The notes beneath the pieces are model-generated. The model was not told the origin of the DNA. It made no database searches and saw only the letters and a program-made list of their open reading frames with translations. 46,613 bases of DNA from Chloroflexota bacterium (GTDB lineage: Bacteria > Chloroflexota > Dehalococcoidia > UBA2247 > RBG-13-53-26), in the NCBI GenBank assembly GCA_016876035.1, contig VGOE01000010.1, positions 1-46,613 of the forward strand, written 5' to 3'. Shown here one piece after another: positions 25,591-33,566 of this stretch (the stretch's first letter is position 1; each line of letters begins with the position of its first letter). A program made the translations under genes and the position numbers.

Positions 25591-27036
25591 TTACCTTACT
25601 GGTCGTGCTTTCCAGAAGTAATTACTAATGCCCCGATCGAAGTGTACCTTCCTGAAGGTCATCTCCACGGGCATGCCAATCTCGACCTTGGCTGGATCCC
25701 GGTCGGTGAGATCAAAAAACGCTCTCCCCCCGCCTTCGAATTCCACCAGAACCACGGAAGCCGGGGGATCCACCACCGCAGCCAGGTTGTCCTGAGTGAA
25801 GCTGAACACGGTGGCCTTTTTCCGAGCGAAATTGTAGTCGTCGAAGTCGCCTTGAGCCAGACAAACACCACAAACACGGATGGGCCCTGTTGTGGCAGCA
25901 CCGTTGTCATACTGAGGGGTGCCGCAGCGCCTGCATTTGACACCCCAGAGACCCAGGAGCTGTTTCCTTTCTCGCCAGAGGGCGGACAGACGGATGTGTT
26001 GTTTGTCAGGCCGACTGGCCGCCTCCTGAGGAACTAGGTTACGCCAGCGCAGATAATCATTATAGTTGGACATCGCCATCTTGGACTCCAGGTGCCCTTT
26101 CAGTCCACGGCGCTCTGACGGTTTCTGTATAGCGTCGGTCACCTGAAGGACAAAGGCATCGGCGCCGTTGCCGCTGCCAGCAAAGAGTATCTTATCTCCG
26201 GGTTTGGCCTCCTCCAAGGCAGCTACCAACATCATCGGAGCCATAGCGCAACCGGTAAGGCCTATATTCATGAATAGGGCATAGGGGTCCTGTACCTGAC
26301 CAGGCTGGAAACCCAGTTCTGCTGCCACACGTGCGTGTCTCCTTGGGTCGCCAGGTGGGTCGAAGACTACCTTGCTGAAGTCTTTTGGCGATAGACCGCT
26401 TTTCTTCATCAAACCAGACATAACTTCTGGCAGAAGCTTGGAATAACCTTCGTCCAGCACCATACGGTCCTCCCAGGCGCGCACGAAAGCGTCGACGTCA
26501 GACCGCCATGTCCCGGCCAGCTCATCCGACATGGAATAGCTACCCAGAATCTCGGCTATGACATTCTTGTTGCCCAAGAGGATAGCAGCAGCGCCATCAC
26601 CTATCTGCTGCTCTAGCATGCCGGCTGGGGCGCCTTGCCGTTCATCAGCCACAAGAACCAGCATGCAATTTGCCGAACCGGCTTTGATGGTGTCCAAGGC
26701 CAGCGCCAGGGCGGTTGTCCCTGCCCGCAGGGAAGTATTGATATCGGCGGTCCGGATATCCCGACGCAGGTCCAGGGGTATAGCCATGGTAGCCGAGCAT
26801 TGCTTCTCCTTGTAGGGGGAGGTAGTGGTGGCAAAGAAAAGACCATCCACGCTTCGTGGATCCCAGCCAGCCAGGCAGTCCATACCTGCTTCCACAGCCA
26901 TGGTTACACTATCCTCGTCATAGTAGGCCACCGCCCGTTCGCCAGGTATGGCAAAGCCGCCCCAGGCTTTGGCGCAATCCCCACGGTTCAGTCGGTGCCA
27001 AGGAACGTAAGCACCATATGACATTATTCCTACCAT
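25591..27036 (-). CDS. HMG-CoA-synthase-like protein fused to a DUF35 zinc-ribbon/OB domain
   Basis: A 481-residue two-part protein. Residues 1-330 follow the HMG-CoA synthase/KAS III thiolase fold (GIMSYGAYVPWHRLNRGD, SVDGLFFATTTSPYKEKQ, GDGAAAILLG, GSGNGADAFVLQV). Residues 370-481 are a DUF35 unit with a zinc ribbon (VKCRRCGTPQYD and RVCGVCLAQGD) and an OB-fold (FSFTQDNLAAVVDPPASVVL). At the position of the HMG-CoA synthase nucleophile, where a DxxxACYGGT-like block is expected, the sequence is DINTSLRAGTTAL, with Leu103 where Cys should be. It may thus be a structural, CoA-binding or scaffold subunit for the thiolase next door rather than a condensing enzyme. AGGAGAGG precedes the ATG. It is first in a two-gene minus-strand operon. 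Confidence 0.85.
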   Translation of the reverse strand: MVGIMSYGAYVPWHRLNRGDCAKAWGGFAIPGERAVAYYDEDSVTMAVEAGMDCLAGWDPRSVDGLFFATTTSPYKEKQCSATMAIPLDLRRDIRTADINTSLRAGTTALALALDTIKAGSANCMLVLVADERQGAPAGMLEQQIGDGAAAILLGNKNVIAEILGSYSMSDELAGTWRSDVDAFVRAWEDRMVLDEGYSKLLPEVMSGLMKKSGLSPKDFSKVVFDPPGDPRRHARVAAELGFQPGQVQDPYALFMNIGLTGCAMAPMMLVAALEEAKPGDKILFAGSGNGADAFVLQVTDAIQKPSERRGLKGHLESKMAMSNYNDYLRWRNLVPQEAASRPDKQHIRLSALWRERKQLLGLWGVKCRRCGTPQYDNGAATTGPIRVCGVCLAQGDFDDYNFARKKATVFSFTQDNLAAVVDPPASVVLVEFEGGGRAFFDLTDRDPAKVEIGMPVEMTFRKVHFDRGISNYFWKARPVR

Positions 27037-27223
27037 TGCCCTCTCCTATTTTCTAAATCGACACTCGTCTTCATAGGATGTCAACATAGATTTACCATCT
27101 AGTGGCAGGGGCTGTCAAGCAACAGGGATTATGACAGGCCAGCAGCGCCTGTTTCCTACTGTTGGCCCTCGAAAACAGGGAACTACAACATCTTTGTGGG
27201 CGGGAGTTGAAGGAAGGTCTAGA

Positions 27224-27253
27224 TTGACTTAGCTCGATTGCCTGTGTTACTAT
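27224..27253 (+). promoter_or_regulatory. Sigma-70 promoter for the uracil-DNA glycosylase/ftsK operon
   Basis: TTGACT at 27224-27229, an 18-base spacer, and TACTAT at 27248-27253. Transcription would begin near 27260, which makes the TTG at 27238 unusable as a start and supports the GTG at 27274. Confidence 0.6.
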
Positions 27254-27273
27254 CGCACCAGGTTGAGGGAAAG

Positions 27274-27870
27274 GTGTCAGCACTAACCGATCTTTATCGG
27301 GAGATAGCTACCTGCCGAGCGTGTGAATTAGCAAAGCATCGTACTAGAGTAGTGCCTGGTGAGGGAGCGGAGGATGCGGATATTTTATTCATCGGTGAGG
27401 CACCAGGCTGGCACGAAGACCAGCAAGGAAGACCTTTTGTCGGCCCAGCGGGAAAGTTTCTAGATGATTTGCTGGCATCAATTGGCAAAAGGAGAGAAGA
27501 GGTCTATATCTGTAATGTTCTAAAGTGCCGTCCACCTGAAAATCGAGATCCACTGCCCATGGAAATAAAAGCCTGCCAGAAATGGCTCGACCGTCAGATT
27601 GAAGTGATTCACCCCAAAATAATAGTCACACTGGGGCGCTATTCGATGGCCAGGTTTTTCCCTGGGGAAACGATTAGCAAGGTCCACGGCAAAGGACGCA
27701 AAGAGGGTGGCGTCATCTATTATGCCATGTATCACCCCGCGGCTGCCCTACACCAGCAGAGTCTCCGCCGCACCATTGAGGCTGATATGCTCAAAATACC
27801 TTCTTTGCTGAACCAGGTAGAAGGGTCGCCGGAAGCGGAGCAACAGCCGCAGCAACTAAGCATGTTCTAG
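27274..27870 (+). CDS. Family 4 (Fe-S) uracil-DNA glycosylase
   Basis: Removes uracil arising from cytosine deamination. The 198-residue protein has the family 4 pattern. Two N-terminal cluster cysteines are in ATCRACELAKHRT, then the uracil-binding GEAPGWHEDQQGRPFVGPAG. The second cysteine pair spans YICNVLKCRPPENRDPLPME and EIKAC, and the C-terminal active-site motif is YHPAAALHQ. Together these hold one [4Fe-4S] cluster. I start it at GTG 27274 (GAGGG just upstream, and downstream of the promoter -10); an in-frame TTG 36 bases earlier would overlap the promoter. ftsK follows after 16 bases. Confidence 0.92.
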   Translation: MSALTDLYREIATCRACELAKHRTRVVPGEGAEDADILFIGEAPGWHEDQQGRPFVGPAGKFLDDLLASIGKRREEVYICNVLKCRPPENRDPLPMEIKACQKWLDRQIEVIHPKIIVTLGRYSMARFFPGETISKVHGKGRKEGGVIYYAMYHPAAALHQQSLRRTIEADMLKIPSLLNQVEGSPEAEQQPQQLSMF

Positions 27871-27886
27871 GTGGGTTGGGATATTC

Positions 27887-30025
27887 ATGGCCGTTCTCAG
27901 CCGCATTCTAACCTCCCCATCGACCCGGCCACTGTTTGCCTTTTTCCTTGCCGCTGGTTTGATAATGGGGTTCTGGCACCAGCTCCTCCGAGCCCTGGGC
28001 GCCGGCGTTATACTACCAATAGCGGTCAGCCTGTTGGTTATCCTGCTGCTATTGCTGCGCAGAGTACCCTCATTCCTGCGGCCCTGGAATAGATGGCTGG
28101 GCATTTCTGCCTTTGCTGCCGCCTTGCTGGGCATCCTGGCCTTCTTCAACCCCACTGGTTATCCAGGGTACTCCGGAGGGTTCTCCGGGGGTGGATACGG
28201 AGGACTGGCGATTATCAGGGATCAGGATACCGTCGGCGTCTTGATTGTGATCGGCCTGCTCCTGGTAGGCCTTGCCTGTGTGGCTCCACGCTTCTCGTGG
28301 CGGGCTTATTGCGCAGGTGGCAGGGCTATAAAGAGAGGTGCAGAGAGGGTTGCGCCTGTATTGCAGCGGCTACTGCAAAGGCTTGGGGAGTGGGGACGTG
28401 GGGTAATGGACCGACTGCGTCAGCGCTGGGGGAAGCACCCGTCCGGGGAAGCCACGGCTTCCGGGGTGAAAAAGCGTCCTACACCATCCAGGCCTGAGAC
28501 AGGCGCTGGGGTGGGGAAGGAAACGGCTTCCGGGGCAGGACGGCGTGGTGAAGCTGGCAAAGGAGCAACAGGCCAGCTAGCCCTTCCCTTGCTGGGGCGC
28601 TGGCAACTACCCAGTATCGAGCTGCTCAATGAAACTGCTGGTGCGGAGCTTGCTCGGGGTGAGGTGGAGAAGAGGGCAAGGATGATTGAGGAGGCACTGG
28701 CAAGTTATGGTGTGGAGGCCAGGGTGGTGCAGATGAATGTCGGCCCTGCCGTGACTCAGTTCGGGGTTGAGCCGGGTTGGGACCGCAAGATCAAGGAAGT
28801 CAAGAAGAAGGACAGGAACGGCAATGTAGTGGTGAAACCCGAGGAGATCTCCCGAACGAGGGTCAAGGTAGAGCGCATTACGTCCCTGGCAAATGACCTG
28901 GCACTGGCTTTGGCTGCCCCCAGTATCAGGATAGAGGCGCCGGTACCGGGCACGTCACTGGTGGGGATTGAGGTGCCCAATTCGGCCATGGGCACGGTTT
29001 CCGTGCGAGAGGTGCTGGAGAACACCGCTTTCCAAAAGATCAGCTCGCGATCAAAGCTGGCTATAGCGCTGGGGAAGGGCACTGCCGGTGAGGTAGTGGC
29101 GGCTGACCTGGCGAAGATGCCTCACCTGCTGATTGCGGGAGCTACCGGTAGCGGCAAGACAGTCTGTTTGAACTCCATTATCCTTTCATTGCTGATGCAC
29201 AACATACCTGATGAGATGAGGTTCGTCATGATCGATCCCAAGAGGGTGGAACTGACCGCCTTCAACGGCATACCTCATCTGTCAACCCCGGTTGTCATTG
29301 AAGGCGACAAAGCGGTAGACATACTCAAATGGCTGGAGCATGAAATGGACAGCCGCTATCGCAGGCTGGCTTCAGTAGGGAGCCAGAATATCGAGAGGTA
29401 CAACAAGAGTGGCAAGGTGCCAAAGCAGATGCCCTTCCTGGTAGTGGTCATTGATGAGCTAGCTGACCTGATGCTGGCCAGGGCGGATGATGTAGAACCT
29501 CTTCTGTGCCGCCTGGCCCAGATGGGGCGGGCAGTGGGCATTCATCTGATAGTGGCAACGCAGCGCCCCTCGGTAGATGTGATTACCGGTCTTATCAAGG
29601 CGAACTTCCCTACCCGTATCAGCTTTGCGGTAGTGTCGCAAGTTGACTCGCGGACCATCCTCGATGCTGTCGGGGCTGAGAAGCTGCTGGGGCGGGGTGA
29701 TATGCTTTACCTTCCCACTGACGCAGCGAAGCCAAAACGCCTCCAGGGCTGTCTCACCACTCCTGAGGAAATGGAAAGGGTGGTGAAGTTCTGGCGGGAG
29801 CAGGCGCGGCTCCAGGCAGTAGAGATCTTTGCTGTTGGCCCAGAGGAGGTGAGCGGTGAGGATCCTCTGCTGGAGGAGGCAAGGCGACTGGCAAAGGAAC
29901 ACAAGCAGATCTCTTTGTCTTTCCTGCAACGGCAACTGCGCATCGGCCTCAGCCGGGCAGAGCGACTGATGCAACAACTGCAGAGCGAGGGTTTGGGCGA
30001 GCCTGACCAACCGAAAGAACCTTGA
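27887..30025 (+). CDS. ftsK: FtsK/SpoIIIE-type DNA translocase
   Basis: Septal DNA pump that moves chromosome ends or dimers during division. The 712-residue protein has three or four N-terminal membrane segments (about residues 14-60, 70-85 and 115-135) with a glycine-rich loop GYPGYSGGFSGGGYGG between them. A basic, low-complexity linker comes next, followed by the alpha/beta motor: EARVVQMNVGPAVTQFGVEP, Walker A GATGSGKTVCLNSI, Walker B LVVVIDELADLML, and the conserved HLIVATQRPSVDVITG. The C-terminal gamma winged-helix (ISLSFLQRQLRIGLSRAERL) reads KOPS/SRS-type DNA. The four membrane helices and short linker are typical of SpoIIIE-like members. It follows the glycosylase gene closely, an operon not obviously related in function. 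Confidence 0.96.
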   Translation: MAVLSRILTSPSTRPLFAFFLAAGLIMGFWHQLLRALGAGVILPIAVSLLVILLLLLRRVPSFLRPWNRWLGISAFAAALLGILAFFNPTGYPGYSGGFSGGGYGGLAIIRDQDTVGVLIVIGLLLVGLACVAPRFSWRAYCAGGRAIKRGAERVAPVLQRLLQRLGEWGRGVMDRLRQRWGKHPSGEATASGVKKRPTPSRPETGAGVGKETASGAGRRGEAGKGATGQLALPLLGRWQLPSIELLNETAGAELARGEVEKRARMIEEALASYGVEARVVQMNVGPAVTQFGVEPGWDRKIKEVKKKDRNGNVVVKPEEISRTRVKVERITSLANDLALALAAPSIRIEAPVPGTSLVGIEVPNSAMGTVSVREVLENTAFQKISSRSKLAIALGKGTAGEVVAADLAKMPHLLIAGATGSGKTVCLNSIILSLLMHNIPDEMRFVMIDPKRVELTAFNGIPHLSTPVVIEGDKAVDILKWLEHEMDSRYRRLASVGSQNIERYNKSGKVPKQMPFLVVVIDELADLMLARADDVEPLLCRLAQMGRAVGIHLIVATQRPSVDVITGLIKANFPTRISFAVVSQVDSRTILDAVGAEKLLGRGDMLYLPTDAAKPKRLQGCLTTPEEMERVVKFWREQARLQAVEIFAVGPEEVSGEDPLLEEARRLAKEHKQISLSFLQRQLRIGLSRAERLMQQLQSEGLGEPDQPKEP

Positions 30026-30216
30026 ACACAGGCAAAGGTCAATATTCTTTGCAGAGGCTGCTTAGTAGTGTCATTCCGATGAGTCTGTGCGAAGCGGACG
30101 GCTCAGAATCACATGAAGGTGTTGGTAAGCGATCTCTCCACAGAGGGAAACGAAGTGTGCCCAGAGGCACGCTTTGTGTAGCATTTGTTAGTGTTAAGGA
30201 GGCTATAGAGGATCGG

Positions 30217-31407
30217 ATGGAAAAGGTTTTGACGGGCGTAAGAGTCCTGGACCTGTCCCGGTGGTTTGCCGGGCCGTACGCCGGCACGCTGCTGTCCCAC
30301 ATGGGGGCCGAGGTCATCAGAGTAGAGCGGCCCAGCGGCGAGGAGGAGAGGAACTTCGGGCCTCATGCTCCCAACGGCGAGAGCATGCTCACCATGATCA
30401 CCGTGCAGAACAGGCAGGGGATCACCCTGGACATCCTCAGTGAAAAAGGGAAGGAAATACTGCACCGGCTGGTACGACAGTCCGATGTGGTGCTGCACAG
30501 CTATGTTGTCGGCTCGGAGGAAGCGAAGATAGCCAGCTACGAGGCGCTGAAGGAGGTCAACCCCCGGATTATCGTGGGGTCGGTATCTGGTTTCGGCTCC
30601 AGCGGGCCCTATGCCCAGCGCCCGTGCTTCGATACCATCGCCCAAGCGCTGTCAGGGTCGATGAGCTACACTGGTTTCCCGGAAAATCCCCCCACACGGT
30701 CGGGGGTGGCCTGGGTGGACTTCAGCAGCGGCGTTCACCTGGCCCTGGGCGTCATGTTCGCCCTGCACCACCGGGAGAAGACCGGCAGAGGGCAGGCGGT
30801 TGAGGTGGCCTTACTGGACGTGGCGGTGGCCTGTGTGGCCGGGCTGGCGGTGGCTGCCGAATATAAGGTCTTAGGCTTTATCCGCATGCGGCAGGGCAAC
30901 CACAGCTACCATACCTTCACGGACTGCTTCGAGGCCAAGGACGGATGGGTGATGCTCGGCGTGACCACCAATACCATCTGGAGGAGGTTCTTGAGGGCGA
31001 TAGGCAGAGAAGACCTGAAGGACGACCCCAGGTTCAAGGACGACGAGAGCCGTTTCAAGAATAGCCCGGCTATTCACCCCATAGCCAGCGAGTGGATGAA
31101 GGCCAGGCCGGTGGATGAGATAGTGGAGATCATGAGCAAAGCCAGAATCCCCTGCGCCCGGGCGAACGACGTAGCCCAGATGGTGGCAGACCCCCAGGTC
31201 AAGTTCCGGCAGGCGCTGATGGACATGGAGTACCCCAACGTGGGCAAGGTGCCTATACCGGGAGTAGCCATCAAGATGTCGGAGACGCCGGGCAGCATAG
31301 ACAGGCGCGCCCCCAAGCCAGGGGAGCACAACCAAGAAATCTACGGCAGGCTGCTGGGGCTGACGCGGGAGGAGGTGGGGCGGCTGGGGGCGGAGGGCGT
31401 GATCTGA
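30217..31407 (+). CDS. Class III CoA-transferase (CaiB/BaiF family)
   Basis: Moves CoA between carboxylic acids, using an active-site Asp that forms a mixed anhydride. The 396-residue protein starts with the family opening VLTGVRVLDLSRWFAGPYAG and continues LLSHMGAEVIRVERPSGEE. A central RPCFDTIAQALSGSMSYTGF precedes the likely nucleophile Asp in EVALLDVAVACVAGLAV and the C-terminal CARANDVAQMVADPQVKFRQ. I choose the ATG at 30217, which gives the usual family length; the frame is open to 30022 but that part has no homologous look. Substrate unknown. Its last 60 codons are duplicated at 32250-32441, beyond an MNT/HEPN pair. Confidence 0.93.
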   Translation: MEKVLTGVRVLDLSRWFAGPYAGTLLSHMGAEVIRVERPSGEEERNFGPHAPNGESMLTMITVQNRQGITLDILSEKGKEILHRLVRQSDVVLHSYVVGSEEAKIASYEALKEVNPRIIVGSVSGFGSSGPYAQRPCFDTIAQALSGSMSYTGFPENPPTRSGVAWVDFSSGVHLALGVMFALHHREKTGRGQAVEVALLDVAVACVAGLAVAAEYKVLGFIRMRQGNHSYHTFTDCFEAKDGWVMLGVTTNTIWRRFLRAIGREDLKDDPRFKDDESRFKNSPAIHPIASEWMKARPVDEIVEIMSKARIPCARANDVAQMVADPQVKFRQALMDMEYPNVGKVPIPGVAIKMSETPGSIDRRAPKPGEHNQEIYGRLLGLTREEVGRLGAEGVI

Positions 31408-31533
31408 TGTCTATGGTGAATGAGGATGTGGTAGGAGTGGAAAGCGAGGGGATTTGACAGCGGCTTAGACACGATCGGCGAAGCATTGGCGCAGTCCGCC
31501 CGGTATCAGGGCCTCGTTTCTGGGAGGTAGGTG

Positions 31534-31866
31534 ATGGTCAAGAACAAAAAACTGAGCAAACTCATTCTAGAGGTTGTTGACCGGATCAAGAGGGAATATG
31601 AGCCGGAGAAAATCATCCTTTACGGCTCGTATGCCTATGGCAAGCCCACTGAGGATAGCGACATTGATCTATTCATAATAAAAGAGACAGACAAGAGGCG
31701 GGTCGACCGCTTTGTGGAAGTAAGCCGACTGATATACGAGCCGGGACGCCGTATATCTGTTTCTCCCATGGTGTATACGCCAAAGGAGGTACAGGAGAGA
31801 CTGGCACTAGGCGATGACTTTGTGGAAGAAATCCTGAGCAAAGGGGAAGTGCTTTATGCCCGATAA
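31534..31866 (+). CDS. MNT-type minimal nucleotidyltransferase (candidate antitoxin)
   Basis: A 110-residue minimal nucleotidyltransferase of the DNA polymerase beta superfamily. The core motif GSYAYGKPTEDSDIDLFI supplies GS and the DxD metal-binding pair. In HEPN/MNT toxin-antitoxin systems this protein acts as antitoxin, in some cases by adenylylating the HEPN toxin. A second ATG/GTG pair makes the exact start uncertain by one codon; GGGAGGTAG precedes it. The 3' end overlaps the HEPN gene by 11 bases, so both are made from one message. The pair sits between the CoA-transferase gene and a copy of that gene's 3' end, with a 126-base leader of no clear content. Confidence 0.93.
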   Translation: MVKNKKLSKLILEVVDRIKREYEPEKIILYGSYAYGKPTEDSDIDLFIIKETDKRRVDRFVEVSRLIYEPGRRISVSPMVYTPKEVQERLALGDDFVEEILSKGEVLYAR

Positions 31867-32245
31867 GGGAAGGCTGGCCCAGGAGTGGCTGGCTCGGGGA
31901 AGTAACGATATGCAAGCGGCACGGCTGGCTTTTCAAGCCGGTGCTCCGGCTGGCCCCGTAGTGCTTCTTCTCCAACAGGCGTCTGAGAAATACCTCAAAG
32001 GTTACCTACTTCACAAGGGATGGCGTCTCAGGAAGACTCATGACCTCAGGGAGCTTGTGGACAGGGCAAGGGAATATGACGCTGCCTTCAGCGATTACCT
32101 GGATCTGGCACGACGGTTGACGGCGTACTACTTGGAGGAGAGATATCCGCCTGGCCCGCCCACTGATTATCCCAGGGAGGAAATAGCTGGCATCCTGGAG
32201 CAGACCGAGAGACTGATTGCCAGGATAAGAGAGGCAGTGAGGTGA
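31856..32245 (+). CDS. HEPN-domain protein (candidate RNase toxin)
   Basis: A 129-residue four-helix HEPN protein, partner of the MNT gene it overlaps by 11 bases. Motifs are LAQEWLARGSNDMQAARLAF, VLLLQQASEKYLKGYLLHKG, then RLRKTHDLRELVDRARE. RLRKTH fits the Rx4-6H RNase motif of active HEPN toxins, although in this family the region is often simply part of the conserved KxHDLxxL helix. The later block RRLTAYYLEERYPPGPP is standard for the family. Its stop codon is only four bases before the start of the duplicated CoA-transferase fragment. It is probably cytoplasmic; the target RNA is unknown. Confidence 0.92.
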   Translation: MPDKGRLAQEWLARGSNDMQAARLAFQAGAPAGPVVLLLQQASEKYLKGYLLHKGWRLRKTHDLRELVDRAREYDAAFSDYLDLARRLTAYYLEERYPPGPPTDYPREEIAGILEQTERLIARIREAVR

Positions 32246-32249
32246 CTGG

Positions 32250-32441
32250 CTGGTGGATATGGAATATCCGGGCGTGGGCAAAGTGCCTATACCTGGGATA
32301 GCTATCAAGATGTCCGAGACGCCCGGCAGCATAGACAGGCGGGCACCCAAGCCAGGGGAGCACAACGAAGAGGTCTACGGCAGGCTGCTGGGGCTGACGC
32401 CGGAGGAGGTGGGGCGGTTGAGGTTGGAGGGGGTGTTCTGA
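32250..32441 (+). pseudogene. Duplicated 3' fragment of a class III CoA-transferase gene
   Basis: Reads LVDMEYPGVGKVPIPGIAIK and ends GRLLGLTPEEVGRLRLEGVF. It aligns without gaps to the last 62 or so residues of the intact CoA-transferase (about 31224-31407), differing at roughly ten positions. Homology begins four bases after the HEPN stop, and no 5' part of the gene is present. It is either the surviving tail of a second CoA-transferase gene whose body was replaced by the MNT/HEPN cassette, or a partial duplication created during cassette insertion. The silent differences between copies suggest they separated some time ago, favouring a former paralogue. Confidence 0.85.
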
Positions 32442-32550
32442 ATATCATACAAGGTGAGACTGTAGCGGGCTTGACTCAAACACAGGGAGGTGGGCCGAGC
32501 GCACCTCACTTGACTGCTGAATCAAACATAGAGGAAAGGAGATGCGAACC

Positions 32551-33333
32551 ATGGGCAAATTAGACGCAAAGGTAGCCTTAATTACTGGGGCTGGATCTGG
32601 AATCGGGCGAGCCACTGCCCTTCTCTTTGCCAGGGAAGGAGCAAAAGTGGTGGTCGTCGACTATGTTCCCGCAGGGGGACGGGAAACGGTTAAGCTGATA
32701 AAGAAGGCTAAGGGCGAGGCCATTTTCCTTGAGGCGGACGTCTCCAAGTCAGCAGACGTGCAGAAGATGATCAAGGTAACTGTTGACAGCTACAAACGCA
32801 TAGACATCCTCTACAACAACGCTGGCATTCAGGGGCCAGTAATGCCCACGGCAATGGTCTCGGAAGAAGACTGGGCTCGCACTATCAGTACCAATCTGAG
32901 CAGCGTCTTTCTCGGTTCGAAGTATGCTATCCCCTTCATGCTGGATCAAGGCGGAGGCGTTATCATCAACACTTCATCCACTATGGGGTTGGCTGGGAAA
33001 GCTAATATAGCGCCGTACGCCTGCACCAAGGCAGGGATCATCTCGCTGACCAAGACAATGGCAGCGGAATATGGCCCTTTCAACATTCGGGTTAATTGCA
33101 TCTGTCCTGGTGTGATCTACACGCCAATGGGGGGGCCTTCTGCTGACATCATGGACATGAATTATGTGCCCTTACGAAGGGCAGGACAGCCGGAGGACAT
33201 CGCCAAAGCGGCTCTCTATCTGGCCTCCGATGATGCGCAATTCGTCACAGGTATAGCTCTCGTGGTGGATGGTGGTTGGGTAGCCGAAGTGATTTTCCCC
33301 TTCAAGGGAGGGCCGCAACCTCCACAGCAGTAG
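32551..33333 (+). CDS. Short-chain dehydrogenase/reductase
   Basis: NAD(P)-dependent oxidoreductase of the classical SDR family, 260 residues. Cofactor motif TGAGSGIGRA near residue 12, NNAGIQG, catalytic Ser in INTSSTMGL, catalytic YxxxK in YACTKAG, and the PG motif CICPGVIYTPMG. The acidic residue after the second strand (VVVVDYVPAG) suggests NAD(H) preference. I prefer the ATG at 32551, with AAGGAG nine bases before it, over the ATG at 32542 that directly abuts that sequence. It probably belonged to an operon with the CoA-transferase whose fragment lies just upstream. Substrate not predictable. Confidence 0.92.
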   Translation: MGKLDAKVALITGAGSGIGRATALLFAREGAKVVVVDYVPAGGRETVKLIKKAKGEAIFLEADVSKSADVQKMIKVTVDSYKRIDILYNNAGIQGPVMPTAMVSEEDWARTISTNLSSVFLGSKYAIPFMLDQGGGVIINTSSTMGLAGKANIAPYACTKAGIISLTKTMAAEYGPFNIRVNCICPGVIYTPMGGPSADIMDMNYVPLRRAGQPEDIAKAALYLASDDAQFVTGIALVVDGGWVAEVIFPFKGGPQPPQQ

Positions 33334-33494
33334 AGTCGTGCATCTTCTGACCGCCGGGAACACCCCCACCACTCATGCGACAGGAGATGGCAACGTGAAG
33401 GGTGGGGGGGTGCCTGTACCTCATACACAGCAATGAGGCTCTTTCTCATAATGGGGATGGCGAAGAGGGGCACACCGGATCGAATTTGTCCACC

Positions 33495-33553
33495 GTAGGG
33501 CGTGTTTCCCAACCTGCCCGACCGTCACGGGCGGGTCAGGAAACCCGACCTAC
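33495..33553. repeat. Long imperfect palindrome between convergent genes
   Basis: Arms of about 26 bases: GTAGGGCGTGTTTCC continuing to CCTGCCCG on the left, and CGGGCGGGTCAGGAAAC continuing to CGACCTAC on the right, with a loop of about seven bases. It lies between the convergent SDR and CoA-transferase genes, where it could act as a bidirectional terminator. The lack of a T run and the long GC-rich arms also suit a small MITE- or REP-like repeat. Confidence 0.7.
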
Positions 33554-33566
33554 TCGCTGGTAACGC

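Noticed and set aside
30022-30216. 65-codon extension of the class III CoA-transferase
   Set aside because: The family begins at the VLTGVRVLDLSR block right after the chosen ATG, and the extension is Ser/Arg-rich without similarity.
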